A stretch of DNA of 64,000 nt from Euryarchaeota archaeon UBA256. GTDB lineage: Archaea; Thermoplasmatota; Poseidoniia; Poseidoniales; Poseidoniaceae. Position numbers and translations under genes: made by a program. This document shows, piece after piece, positions 1 through 8,618 of the stretch. The stretch covers positions 1 to 64,000 of the forward strand of contig DACE01000041.1 in NCBI GenBank assembly GCA_002494645.1, in the 5' to 3' direction. Numbering within the stretch: position 1 is the stretch's first letter; the number at the start of each line of letters is the position of its first letter. Below the pieces are notes generated by a model that did no database searches, was not told the origin of the DNA, and saw only the letters and a program-made list of their open reading frames with translations.

Positions 1-639
1 AAACAGCACACCCAATCCTGCACCTAACATGTCGCTTACCAGATCCGATGCCGTGTTGACGTATCCGCCTTGGTCAATCGTTTGGAAAAAGGTCTTGCCA
101 AAGAACTCGTACACTTCATACATCACACCGATGGCTACGCTCAGAGAAAAAGCGGTGAATGCTACAACCCGAGGCGAAAGTTGCCAACCGTTATGCTCTG
201 ACATTCTTCTCCAACCGAGTGACCATGCAATCGCGATGGCTGTACTGTTCATGCCGTGGACCAACTTGTCCCACCAAGGGTGGACATGGTACATTCCGTT
301 CACACCATCCGCACACAACCATTCACCTGGTTGCATCCCATCAAAACAGAAGGGGCCAGGGCCGCTGTCTGCAGCACCTAACGAGCCTCCGATGAAGTGG
401 AGCATTGTTGCAAAATAGCCGATCCACAAGGGCAAAGCTGGGATGTGGGCCTTCCCTTTCCACAGAATCAACAAGGCCACGAGGGCCATCATCGCTCCTC
501 CAAAATTATATCCAGCCCAGAGATTTAACCCGCGGCTGAGGTTCCAACCTGTAAGTATTGCACATGAAATGAACCAAGCGAGGAGGGGCGCTCGTTCGGG
601 GATATCGGTTTGCCAAATCCGCCTGTTCCCGTCGCTCAT
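1..639 (-). CDS. YjdF/DUF2238-like integral membrane protein (3' end outside window)
   Basis: The first 213 residues are present and the frame runs off the left edge of the window. The protein has several hydrophobic helices, and its last visible part reads MYEVYEFFGKTFF, then SDLVSDMLGAGLG. That pattern of an acidic helix followed by a D..D..G helix resembles the YjdF/DUF2238 membrane family, whose function is not known to me. The start at 639 opens MSDGNRR. An in-frame ATG at 669 would add ten residues. No strong Shine-Dalgarno separates the two choices. It is read away from the gap shared with no divergent partner. Family assignment is by motif resemblance only. Confidence 0.6.
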   Translation of the reverse strand, partial: MSDGNRRIWQTDIPERAPLLAWFISCAILTGWNLSRGLNLWAGYNFGGAMMALVALLILWKGKAHIPALPLWIGYFATMLHFIGGSLGAADSGPGPFCFDGMQPGEWLCADGVNGMYHVHPWWDKLVHGMNSTAIAIAWSLGWRRMSEHNGWQLSPRVVAFTAFSLSVAIGVMYEVYEFFGKTFFQTIDQGGYVNTASDLVSDMLGAGLGVLF

Positions 640-725
640 AGTTCGGGCCTCAGTGGTATCTCTTATCATTATTAACCCGCTAACCGATATCAAATGCAAC
701 TTTGATTGGTCGTCATCACTCTGCC

Positions 726-1916
726 TCAACTTTCAGTTTGGCCTCTTGCCTCATCAAAGTTGAGTGCGTCTCGGGGAACACCGAGCATGGCTTGACGCAG
801 CGAGGAGCGAAGTTCGGTCAATTCGCCATAACACACCAATACATCGTCATAGCGCAGTTGGACTTCAGGGTCCGGGTTCCACACCAAACGGTCGCCCCGA
901 GAGAGGGCGAATACAGGAATTGAGGCAAAGACTTCATTCAAACGCTTTCCGACCATTTTTGGATGGTTACGCAGTTGGAGTGAAAGGACACCGGATCCTG
1001 GAATTGTACGCAATAATTGGTCAAGGTCAACCTCGCTGAAGGCCGTGTCTTCCATCACATAGTCGACAATCGCACCCGCTACGTTCACACCGCTTGCTTT
1101 CTCAATGCCTTCAAGGCCGGGTGAAGAATTGACTTCCAAGACCAAGGGTCCATCGTTGCCCTCTAGCAAATCCACACCTGCGATGTTGAGGCCTAAAACG
1201 CGGGCTGCACGACAGGCAGCTTCAGCGTATCTCGGCGGCAGGTCAACGTTTTCGACCGTTCCGTTGAGATGGTAATTGCTTCGAAACTCCCGTCCTCTTG
1301 CACGACGGCGCATGCAAGCCACCACACGGTCACCAACCACCAGGGCGCGAATGTCTTTGCCGTGTGATTCAGCGATGTACTCTTGAACCAGCACGGATTT
1401 CCCCGTCATCAAAAGGCCCTGCACGAGATTACGGACTTCAAAGACGGTGTGCCTGAGAAATACACCGTCGCCTTGAGTGCCCTGTGTCACCTTAACAACT
1501 ACTGGCAGGCCGCCAACGATGTCAATGGCGTGCTCAACATCCAAGATGTCACGGACATAGACAGTACGCGGAATTGGAATGCGGTTTCGGGCTAAAATTT
1601 GTGATGCGTGTAACTTGTCACGGCTTTGCAAAATACCTTGACCGGTGTTGGCCGTCCAAATGCCCAGTTGTTCGATGTGGCGAAGGACGGCAACCCCGTG
1701 TTGAGTGATCGAGTGGCCAATACGAGGGATGACGGCATCAAAGGCGAAGTGCTTCCCTCTGTGAAGGACGTCGACACTACCATCTGTGACCATCAGCGAG
1801 AACTTCATCGGGTCGCAAACTTCGACTCGCAGGCCCTTGTTTCGTGCTTCCTCAACAATGCGTCGCGTGCTGTAGAGACGTGGCCCCCGACTCAAGACGG
1901 CGATACGGAGGCTCAT
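726..1916 (-). CDS. RimK-type ATP-grasp ligase fused to an RCK_C (TrkA-C) domain
   Basis: This is a 396-residue ATP-grasp ligase of the RimK/LysX/MptN group, which joins amino acids, usually glutamate, to a carboxylate on a protein, peptide or cofactor. Visible marks are the start MSLRIAVLSRGPRLYS, the glycine-rich loop GTQGDGVF, the ATP-binding strand VLVQEYI and the metal-binding EVNSSPGLEG. After about residue 310 comes a module of roughly 70 residues (HPKMVGKRLNEV ... YDDVLVCYGE) that resembles the ligand-binding RCK_C domain of potassium transport regulators. The start at 1916 matches the family start. An upstream ATG at 1970 would add 18 residues. The acceptor substrate cannot be read from sequence. 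The fused domain may sense a small ligand, which is inference. Confidence 0.82.
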   Translation of the reverse strand: MSLRIAVLSRGPRLYSTRRIVEEARNKGLRVEVCDPMKFSLMVTDGSVDVLHRGKHFAFDAVIPRIGHSITQHGVAVLRHIEQLGIWTANTGQGILQSRDKLHASQILARNRIPIPRTVYVRDILDVEHAIDIVGGLPVVVKVTQGTQGDGVFLRHTVFEVRNLVQGLLMTGKSVLVQEYIAESHGKDIRALVVGDRVVACMRRRARGREFRSNYHLNGTVENVDLPPRYAEAACRAARVLGLNIAGVDLLEGNDGPLVLEVNSSPGLEGIEKASGVNVAGAIVDYVMEDTAFSEVDLDQLLRTIPGSGVLSLQLRNHPKMVGKRLNEVFASIPVFALSRGDRLVWNPDPEVQLRYDDVLVCYGELTELRSSLRQAMLGVPRDALNFDEARGQTES

Positions 1917-2017
1917 ACCGTCTCGGCCGATGGGCTCGTTCTTGATGCCATCGGTTGCCATTGTGCACACATTGAAGGGTCGCGCCTTTCAAGTGCTCGG
2001 AGGATGTGGAGCCTTTC

Positions 2018-3025
2018 ATGTCGGATGAGGAACTCGACGCGGCTGGAGCACTTTCTGTCGATGAAGATCAGGATGAACTCTTGGAAGAGTTATCACTTGA
2101 AGAGCGGAAAGAGCGGCTCAAAAAAGCACGCTGGAACGTGTTCATGTACCTCGGAGTCGCAGCGATTCTCTTTGGTTTCGCGCTCTTCCCGATGCCGTTT
2201 TCTGCCGATTACGACGGCTTTACACAGTCTGCCGAGAAAGACATCGGTCTCGTGTGGGGTGTCCCCGTTGACGGCGAAGATATCTTCGACGTACCCGTTC
2301 GTCTGACGGTGACGGCCACAAAACCCCCTTCACAATCCAACGTACATATCGGCGTTTACATGATTGAACAGGAGGATTGTGCTTCAAACCTCGGCACCTA
2401 CACTACGGAAGCTCGGGAAGGTAATTCACACGCCTATCAATACCAAGAAACGAAACAAAGCGTTCAAGTTGACGGTGAATATGAATTTGAATTTGCTATT
2501 GACCCTGGACACTATTGCGTTATTGTGGAGTACATGGATTCGGAGGGCAACAAGACCGGTTTGTCCTCGGACAGCTTGAGTGTGAGTGGGAAATTATACC
2601 CCAATCAATTCTTTGGTGGCTTTCTTGGGTTGATCTGCCTCTCGCTTTCCGCCTTTGCTTTTATCGGTGCCCAAAAGCACGGTGGTGTTCTTCGCTCTAT
2701 CCTTGAAGGGGAAAATGAAACAACAGAATCCAAAGTACTCTCTGAAGTCAACAAGTCAAGAATCGCTTCAGGACCAAGTGGCCCTCCCGGATCTGGACCA
2801 AGCGGCCCACCCCCGAGCACGGGGCCGACTGCTGCTCCAGAAACTGCAGCCGCCCCCGCAGAAGAAGCCCCGGGGTCTCCTGATGTGGCTGAGGAAGAGC
2901 CTGCTTATACCTTTGAAGCAGCAGAAAACGGCTATTTTTACAAGAAAATGGCCGACGGTAGTTACGACCAAACGGTCTTTGTGCAGGGTGCAGATGGCGA
3001 GTATACTCCCTATCAACCGGAATGA
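2018..3025 (+). CDS. uncharacterised membrane protein with Pro/Gly/Ala-rich tail
   Basis: I do not recognise this 335-residue protein. It has an acidic N-terminal stretch, a transmembrane helix near residues 45-65 (FMYLGVAAILFGFALF), an extracytoplasmic domain of about 130 residues with two or three cysteines, and a second helix near 195-215. A proline/glycine/alanine-rich low-complexity segment of about 55 residues follows (GPSGPPGSGPSGPPP), and then a short tail (ENGYFYKKMADGSY). ATG 2018 was chosen because GGAG lies six bases upstream; a GTG at 2006 is also open. It is divergent from the RimK-type gene and precedes another membrane protein on the same strand. A role at the cell surface is inference. 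Confidence 0.7.
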   Translation: MSDEELDAAGALSVDEDQDELLEELSLEERKERLKKARWNVFMYLGVAAILFGFALFPMPFSADYDGFTQSAEKDIGLVWGVPVDGEDIFDVPVRLTVTATKPPSQSNVHIGVYMIEQEDCASNLGTYTTEAREGNSHAYQYQETKQSVQVDGEYEFEFAIDPGHYCVIVEYMDSEGNKTGLSSDSLSVSGKLYPNQFFGGFLGLICLSLSAFAFIGAQKHGGVLRSILEGENETTESKVLSEVNKSRIASGPSGPPGSGPSGPPPSTGPTAAPETAAAPAEEAPGSPDVAEEEPAYTFEAAENGYFYKKMADGSYDQTVFVQGADGEYTPYQPE

Positions 3026-3112
3026 GTTGACCAGAGCGCTGTCAGAATGATGCAAAAACCTGACAAAACAACGCCACCCTTGAAAGGCACGATGCTCACG
3101 CTTTGCTGAGGC

Positions 3113-5404
3113 ATGACCATGGCAGAGACTCCCACCACCCCACTCACGGTGGCGAAACTCAAAGCCCTCTGTGTGCTTAATGACCTCCAAACTACGGGTA
3201 AAAAAGCGGATTTACTCGAACGATTGCTTGAAGCAGGCGTTGACAAGGAAACATTGGGTATTGAAGTATTTGATGAAGAAACAGCCACCTTTCACACCGT
3301 TGGTGACGAAGACGAAGAGGTTCTCGAAGCCGAGGAAAGTGAAGCACCTCTTGAAAGCGAGGAAAGTGAAGCGGTTCTCGATGCGGAAGAAAGTGAAATT
3401 GACGAAGACGAGCCTGTGATGCTTTCGCTCGAGGATGACGATACGCTAACGCCACGCGAGGAAACAAAGCAATCTGCGCGTAGCAAAGCCTCGCCAGCAC
3501 CGTCAAAGTCATCGGATGAAGATGACGACGATGTCCTCGAAGCCGAAATTCTTGAGGCCGATTTAATCGATGATGAGGTTTCCAAGGAATCCACGCCTCA
3601 ACCATCAGAAGCCAAGCCCTCAACCGAGGGTGCTTCTACAGCCAAAGCCTTGACCTTGCGAGAGATGCTTCAGCGTCCACAAGCCGTTGCGGTGATCCTG
3701 ACGCTCCTCATTTTGGGTGCAGGTGGTTGGTATTATGTCAACAATCAACTTGAGCCCTTCACCGCAGATTCTCTTCGTTATGGCGATGAAATGCGCTATG
3801 TTGTCAGCGAAGGCTCGTTCATGGCCTCTGATGAATACGTCACCCTGATCACCGACCAACTCAGTGACCTTGACGAATACTGCAAAATGCGCCTTTTGTT
3901 TGACGGGACAGGTGCCTTGTCCATCACCGAAGGTTCGGTTCTTGAATTGACCACGCAACCTGACGAAGACCGCCTTGGAGCGGTCGCTGCCAAGGGCGGG
4001 CAGGGCATGACGTGGCTTGCCGTAGAGAGCGTCAACTCATTCAGTTTCTCGAAATTCAATATTTACGGGCATATCCCGACTACGAGCGTGAATGGTGGAC
4101 AAATTTGTCCTGATTTTGCTGAGGGGCGAGAGGGTACTGCCGATATCGAATTGACCCGCTGGACTGAGTTGCGAGAGCAAGCAACCTTGAGCACTCAGGT
4201 TGATTTAACGCTGCAAAATACGGGAGGAACCTATGATGGAAGTGCCATGGCTTACGGTGTGGGCGGTCTTTTGGGTGGATTGGAAACACTTTCTCCTGGC
4301 CTCGGTCTCATCCTTCAACCGGTTGAACTGGCTGATTTCTTTGGCAATGATTACATCACAAAAGATGCAACCGGAACCAGTTCTGGTTGGGAATGGCGCG
4401 TCACCGGAAGCGAAAAACTTGGCTCCACCAACATGTGGAAGGTAACTGCTAGCCACCGGGACATCCAAGAATTCTGCCTCGGCTATGCGACGATGAATCT
4501 CTGGCTTGATGCCGAAAGCCCTTGGGCTGCCCGGCAAACCGTTGATGTTTCCATCAGCAGTGATGAAACCAGTCAGAGCAGTTGCTCTGAATGGCAAAAG
4601 CGTGGCATTGATGCAGCCTTGCCAGAAGGTGAACTTGAACTCCATCACGCTTTTGAACGGACCTATCTTCAGCGCGGTGTCAAACAAATTGAACTCGGAA
4701 AATCCTATGACAATCGCCCACAAGCCAATGACCTCAATCCTGACGAAGACGATTTGGTTGCATGGGGAGTGGATAACGAGCACCTTCCTGATAATTCCAG
4801 TCTTCGTGACCACCCTCTCGACCTCGCAATGACCTGCATGGAAGAATTCAGAAGTGTGGCAAGTGGAGCCACTACAGCACTTGACGAAAACGGATATATT
4901 TGGCGAGCGTTGAATCAAAAGAACGGTTCAGCCACCGAATGGAACGTGTCCTGGGTTGCTACCGATAGCACCGCAGGTTGGGTCCTCTTTTCTGTGGCGG
5001 GCGATGCAGCGAATTTAGAATGCGAATACCTCTCGAAGGGTGCCTACGACGATTCGGTCACGCACAACCGAGATTCGATACCGGAAGCTCTGCCGATGGA
5101 GCAACTCGAATCAAGGTTGATGAATCAACAACGCTTTGCTGACTTGACTGGTGACGAAGCTCTGTTTACATCCACTGGCCTCCATGACGACACAAGAATC
5201 GGCTACCTCGTCGTCGTTCCCGGGTCAGGGTTCGGTTTTGACATCAGCGATATTTTTGATTCCGTAACAGGAGCGACCACCGTTGATATGCAACGCCAAT
5301 GGGACGACGGGGATTGGAGCCATACTTTTTCGCTCCTTGCTGACGGAACAGACGGGCGCGTGATTGGATGGACCCATCTTACGGTCAGGGAGGCGGGTTC
5401 TTGA
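3113..5404 (+). CDS. membrane-anchored protein with N-terminal SAP domain and large ectodomain
   Basis: This 763-residue protein begins with a SAP-like helix-extension-helix motif at about residues 8-45 (VAKLKALCVLNDLQTTGKKA). SAP motifs normally bind nucleic acid. A very acidic region with repeated EESE blocks follows (about 55-175), then one transmembrane helix near 190-212 (VAVILTLLILGAGGWYYV), and finally an ectodomain of about 550 residues that I cannot assign. The topology puts the SAP motif in the cytoplasm. The start at 3113 (a second ATG at 3119) has a weak GAGG upstream. The stop overlaps the start of the next gene, so the two are probably translated together. Confidence 0.72.
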   Translation: MTMAETPTTPLTVAKLKALCVLNDLQTTGKKADLLERLLEAGVDKETLGIEVFDEETATFHTVGDEDEEVLEAEESEAPLESEESEAVLDAEESEIDEDEPVMLSLEDDDTLTPREETKQSARSKASPAPSKSSDEDDDDVLEAEILEADLIDDEVSKESTPQPSEAKPSTEGASTAKALTLREMLQRPQAVAVILTLLILGAGGWYYVNNQLEPFTADSLRYGDEMRYVVSEGSFMASDEYVTLITDQLSDLDEYCKMRLLFDGTGALSITEGSVLELTTQPDEDRLGAVAAKGGQGMTWLAVESVNSFSFSKFNIYGHIPTTSVNGGQICPDFAEGREGTADIELTRWTELREQATLSTQVDLTLQNTGGTYDGSAMAYGVGGLLGGLETLSPGLGLILQPVELADFFGNDYITKDATGTSSGWEWRVTGSEKLGSTNMWKVTASHRDIQEFCLGYATMNLWLDAESPWAARQTVDVSISSDETSQSSCSEWQKRGIDAALPEGELELHHAFERTYLQRGVKQIELGKSYDNRPQANDLNPDEDDLVAWGVDNEHLPDNSSLRDHPLDLAMTCMEEFRSVASGATTALDENGYIWRALNQKNGSATEWNVSWVATDSTAGWVLFSVAGDAANLECEYLSKGAYDDSVTHNRDSIPEALPMEQLESRLMNQQRFADLTGDEALFTSTGLHDDTRIGYLVVVPGSGFGFDISDIFDSVTGATTVDMQRQWDDGDWSHTFSLLADGTDGRVIGWTHLTVREAGS

Positions 5405-5802
5405 CCGACGACGACCGCGGACTTGATCACCTCATGGAACAAAATGAGGCTGAACTTTCCTTTCTCTCAGCCTACGGTGGCATTGATGGGAAGTCTGAAG
5501 TTGACGGCTCCAAGATTCTCGCGGCGCTGAAGCGTTTTTTACAGGCAGGGGGGCTTGCCTGTGAGGGAGATGACACGTCCATTACCTTTGCATGCGGTGA
5601 AGCCTCGGCATCATCTGTTGGTTGTGAATTCGTCTTCAACGGAGACGACTTGCCTCTTGTGCAAAGCGATGTCATTGCGGCAGGTTTTGACAATGGCGTT
5701 TTGGCATCCGACCGTAGTCGTGTGAGCGTTCATCTCTGTGATTGGTCAACCGAACAGCGACGCTTTGTAGAGCGATTGGTGGAACATCACCTTCACGGCT
5801 AA
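5401..5802 (+). CDS. small acidic protein of unknown function, TTG start
   Basis: This is a 133-residue acidic protein that I do not recognise. The start is decided by a strong Shine-Dalgarno, GGGAGG at 5388-5393, seven bases before a TTG at 5401. That TTG overlaps the stop of the upstream membrane protein in the string TTGA, which suggests translational coupling. An ATG at 5368 would overlap by 37 bases and lacks such a site. The protein has no membrane helix or signal peptide and contains a few cysteines (GLACEGDD, TFACGEAS). Because it is coupled to a SAP/ectodomain membrane protein, it may work with that protein on the cytoplasmic side; this is inference. Confidence 0.65.
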   Translation: MTDDDRGLDHLMEQNEAELSFLSAYGGIDGKSEVDGSKILAALKRFLQAGGLACEGDDTSITFACGEASASSVGCEFVFNGDDLPLVQSDVIAAGFDNGVLASDRSRVSVHLCDWSTEQRRFVERLVEHHLHG

Positions 5803-5810
5803 GTTGGTCT

Positions 5811-6392
5811 TCAATTCCGCCGAACATAGGCAGCATATACAAGGACGGTCATCAGAACACCAATCCCGATCGAGGGTAAAAGGCCTTCACTCTCTTCACC
5901 CGATGCAGGTACGTTACAACCGTCCCCATCAGCGTGAATTCCGCGATACGTCCCGTCTTCATAATAACAGGTTGACCAAGTTTTGTACCAGTCGCCATTC
6001 GGGAAGTTCTCGGTTGAATCGTCTTCGTAGGTTGCCTTGACTCGCCAGTTGACGTATGAATGGTCGCTTGGAGGTGAAACGCTGGTTGAATAGGTGCCAT
6101 CTTCGACGTCAGCTTCCATGACTTCTGGCGGGTTGCAAACGCCGTTGTTCAAGCAAATTTGTGTGGTGATGGCGATGGTTGTACCGTTGTTCTGAGCGGC
6201 ATCATCCAATTGAACGGAGAGTGACCAAGATGCCCCGTCTTGAGAGGGAGTAGTTCGTTCAACGACGCTGAACGGGACCTCGTTTTCATCAGGGTTGACA
6301 TCCTGTCCGCCCTCGCTTCCAGCAGCGAGTGAGGTGGGCAGGAAGGAAGTCAAAACGAGAAGGGACAAGAGAAGCGGAATGGATTGCCTCAT
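5811..6392 (-). CDS. secreted, C-terminally anchored surface protein
   Basis: This is a 193-residue protein with a clear signal peptide (MRQSIPLLLSLLVLTSFLPT), an extracellular beta-rich domain of about 140 residues with four cysteines that could form disulfides, and a C-terminal membrane helix (SIGIGVLMTVLVYAAYV) ending in the basic residues RRN. This layout, with a short basic cytoplasmic tail, recurs in the window in the cupredoxin and the giant protein. The gene is convergent with the one ending at 5802, with only eight bases between the stops. I cannot name the domain. Confidence 0.7.
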   Translation of the reverse strand: MRQSIPLLLSLLVLTSFLPTSLAAGSEGGQDVNPDENEVPFSVVERTTPSQDGASWSLSVQLDDAAQNNGTTIAITTQICLNNGVCNPPEVMEADVEDGTYSTSVSPPSDHSYVNWRVKATYEDDSTENFPNGDWYKTWSTCYYEDGTYRGIHADGDGCNVPASGEESEGLLPSIGIGVLMTVLVYAAYVRRN

Positions 6393-6449
6393 GGTAATAA
6401 AGAGGAGGCCGTCCTTCTTTTAGGTTCCTCATACAATCCCATGGACCCC

Positions 6450-6962
6450 TTATTCCATCCCCCAAAGTTCATCGCCGACCCAATGCATGGTTTTCACACC
6501 CTTCCCTTTGGTCTCAGTGACGAGGTTTTCCGCATCGTGGACGGCCCATCCCAAAGCCAACGGACGCTTGTGTGTCATGTCCCGAATCCAAACCAAATCT
6601 CCGGCTTCAACAGAGGCTTCTGCTGCGTGGATTCCGGCCACCATACAATCTGCCCCGTTCATCAAAAATGGAATGGCCCCATGGTCCACTTCAACCCATT
6701 TTTGAGCGTCAAGGTTGTCAAGAAAGCCACGCAGCGTTAGGAAGACACAACGCTGATCTTCATCGTCAACCACCTCCACAACGATTGGCGTCTTTTCAAC
6801 GAACACCATCGTCCAGGGTCCGTATTCCGCCATTTCGAGAAAACCACCGTCAACGTTGAGATCCACGCCAAGGTCTTGTTCGAGCCTCTTGAGCAGTGGC
6901 GCGATGTTTTTTCGGCGCACAGGGCGACGTTTTCGCATGGACCATTCATTCGTCATATTCAT
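6450..6962 (-). CDS. PUA-domain RNA-binding protein (archaeal MCT-1-like)
   Basis: This is a basic N-terminal region (MRKRRPVRRKNI) followed by an MCT-1/pre-PUA-like domain and a PUA domain. The order resembles archaeal PUA proteins of the MCT-1/Tma20 group: a strand reading PIVVEVVDDEDQRCVFLTLR, then GAIPFLMNGADCMVAGI, then GDLVWIRDM, which is the usual PUA core. PUA domains bind structured RNA; eukaryotic MCT-1 acts on ribosomes, but the archaeal role is unclear. The start is uncertain: ATGs at 6962, 6956 and 6938 are in frame without a clear Shine-Dalgarno, and an upstream ATG at 7091 would overlap the divergent hydrolase. About 70 bases separate it from that gene, enough for divergent promoters. 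Confidence 0.75.
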   Translation of the reverse strand: MNMTNEWSMRKRRPVRRKNIAPLLKRLEQDLGVDLNVDGGFLEMAEYGPWTMVFVEKTPIVVEVVDDEDQRCVFLTLRGFLDNLDAQKWVEVDHGAIPFLMNGADCMVAGIHAAEASVEAGDLVWIRDMTHKRPLALGWAVHDAENLVTETKGKGVKTMHWVGDELWGME

Positions 6963-7031
6963 CGCTCGCGATGCTGGATTATCATTCTTCGTCAGCGCGT
7001 TCTTCATGTGCACTCGCTTCTTGCCCCATAC

Positions 7032-7640
7032 ATGGCGATGTGGTGCACGATTCGGACCTTCAGTAAGCATGCTCTGGAATTGGGCAATCAACCACCCAGT
7101 GAGCCGATTATTTTCGTCAAGCCGGACGGATGCCTGCTCGAGAGCGACATCATCCCCGTGAGTTCACATCCCGGAGAAGTACATCATGAGGTTGAATGCG
7201 TAGTCTTCATCGGGGAAGACCTTCAGCCAACGGGACTTGCCGTAGGTTTGGACCTCACGGACCGAGCAGCCCAATCTGCACTGCGTGCCGAGCAATTACC
7301 ATGGGCGAAGGCAAAATGTTTCGCTGCAAGTGCCGTGGTTGGCAATGCCGCCAAGTATGATGGTGCATGGCAGGACATTCATCAACGCGAGTTAGGCTTG
7401 CACCTCACCCTGCACGTCAATGGCGAACTTCGTCAGGCGGCTTCACTGTCTGAAATTTCTGTGACACCTCACCAACAAATCGAGGCACTCAAAGCATGGT
7501 CGCCGGTTCGCCAAGGCGACCTATTGTTCACCGGAACTCCCGAAGGTGTAGGGCAATTATTGCCCGGGGACCGTCTGCATGCTCAACTCCTCAACGCACA
7601 AGGAAGGGTACTTTCCGAAATTGTTGCGCGCTGTGAGTGA
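7032..7640 (+). CDS. fumarylacetoacetate hydrolase family protein
   Basis: This 202-residue protein has the FAH fold, whose members hydrolyse or decarboxylate beta-diketo acids in aromatic and other catabolic routes. Visible marks are an N-terminal FSKHALELGNQPPSEPIIF that matches the family's substrate-binding start, the metal-binding motif HHEVECVVFIG, GLDLTDRAAQ, WAKAKCF, NGELRQ, and the C-terminal GDLLFTGTPEGVG. ATG 7032 was chosen because the family homology begins there; a further in-frame ATG is at 7038. The protein is short for the family but has both halves of the fold. The substrate cannot be deduced and no aromatic pathway genes are adjacent. Confidence 0.88.
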   Translation: MAMWCTIRTFSKHALELGNQPPSEPIIFVKPDGCLLESDIIPVSSHPGEVHHEVECVVFIGEDLQPTGLAVGLDLTDRAAQSALRAEQLPWAKAKCFAASAVVGNAAKYDGAWQDIHQRELGLHLTLHVNGELRQAASLSEISVTPHQQIEALKAWSPVRQGDLLFTGTPEGVGQLLPGDRLHAQLLNAQGRVLSEIVARCE

Positions 7641-7647
7641 GGGTTGA

Positions 7648-7659
7648 TTTCATATAGCC
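7648..7659 (+). promoter_or_regulatory. TATA-like promoter element of the S8e gene
   Basis: The string TTTCATATAGCC lies about 40 bases before the S8e start. A transcript starting about 25 bases downstream would leave a short leader holding the AGGAGG ribosome site at 7681-7686. Almost the same string precedes the aEF1A gene. Confidence 0.55.
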
Positions 7660-7693
7660 TGTGCTGGTCGGTGGCGACGCAGGAGGCTTGATT

Positions 7694-8074
7694 ATGGCTC
7701 AATGGCACGGAATTTCACGACGCAAACCATCAGGTGGACGAAAGGTACAGGCACGCGGTAAGCGAGCAACTGAAATCTCCACTGAGAAGCAATTCGCTCT
7801 CGTTGGCGAACCCAAGCGAAAGGTCTACCGCAAGACAGGTGGCAACATCATGGTCCGTGTGATGGCAGCCAACCAAGTCAGCATCAACAATTCAAAAACT
7901 GGAAAAACCGTTCTCGGTGAAATCCACAGCGTGATTGAGAACGCTTCTGACCCGAACTACGTTCGACGAAATATCTTGGTCAAGGGCGCAGTTATTGAAA
8001 CCAATAAAGGCCCTGTCCGAATCACATCCCGCCCAGGAAAAGACGGCGTTATCAACGGCGTTCTCCTCGAGTGA
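7694..8074 (+). CDS. rps8e: 30S ribosomal protein S8e
   Basis: This is a 126-residue ribosomal protein S8e of the small subunit, found in archaea and eukaryotes. The N-terminus MAQWHGISRRKPSGG and the later NPNYVRRNILVKGA-type segment (here DPNYVRRNILVKGA) plus the glycine-rich end (GVINGVLLE) are typical. A near-perfect Shine-Dalgarno AGGAGG ends seven bases before ATG 7694, which rules out the upstream ATG at 7661. It is followed closely by SRP19, a common archaeal pairing of ribosome and protein-targeting genes. Confidence 0.96.
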   Translation: MAQWHGISRRKPSGGRKVQARGKRATEISTEKQFALVGEPKRKVYRKTGGNIMVRVMAANQVSINNSKTGKTVLGEIHSVIENASDPNYVRRNILVKGAVIETNKGPVRITSRPGKDGVINGVLLE

Positions 8075-8127
8075 AGCAAGCGACGGCTTCAAGGATACGG
8101 GGCACAACCCCCTGTTGAGGCGAGAAC

Positions 8128-8574
8128 ATGGATCACAACCCAGACCGAATTTGCGTTTGGCCTGGGTATTTTGATTTGAAATCCTCACGACGAAGTGGAC
8201 GACGAGTTCCCAAGGATGCTTCTGTCCTCAAGCCAGATTTGGAAGGCCTGTTCATGGCAGCCCGGCAGGTTGGTTTGAAAAAAATCAAGCGTGAAGAAAA
8301 CATTTCACATCCTCGCCGCCCTAATGTAAGGGAAGGACGCCTTTGGGTTTCGGCTGCAGGCGCCAAGGATTCAATCGGCGCAAGTACGAAGGAGGAAGTG
8401 CTGCAACTCATCGGTGGGCAATGGCGACAAATGCAGCGCGACCAACGACAAGCCGACAAACAACAAAGCGTCAGTCAACCGAAAGCGGGGGACCGTCGTG
8501 CACGAGCTCAGCGAAAATCACCTACCAACCAATCCGGTGGTTTCAAGAAGCGTAAGAGTTTCAAAAAGCGCTGA
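8128..8574 (+). CDS. srp19: signal recognition particle 19 kDa protein
   Basis: This 148-residue SRP19 homologue would bind 7S RNA and help SRP54 assemble on it. The N-terminal VWPGYFDLKSSRRSGRR and the central HPRRPNVREGRLWV are the hallmark SRP19 segments. The core is about the normal length of 90-100 residues. The remaining 50 C-terminal residues are a basic, Gln-, Lys- and Arg-rich low-complexity tail (ending KKRKSFKKR) that may add RNA contacts. It lies 53 bases after S8e and just before the cupredoxin gene. No SRP RNA gene was recognised in the window. Confidence 0.93.
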   Translation: MDHNPDRICVWPGYFDLKSSRRSGRRVPKDASVLKPDLEGLFMAARQVGLKKIKREENISHPRRPNVREGRLWVSAAGAKDSIGASTKEEVLQLIGGQWRQMQRDQRQADKQQSVSQPKAGDRRARAQRKSPTNQSGGFKKRKSFKKR

Positions 8575-8618
8575 ATTTGAAAACATGGTTTGATAACCTT
8601 TGCCTCCTTTTTCCTAAC

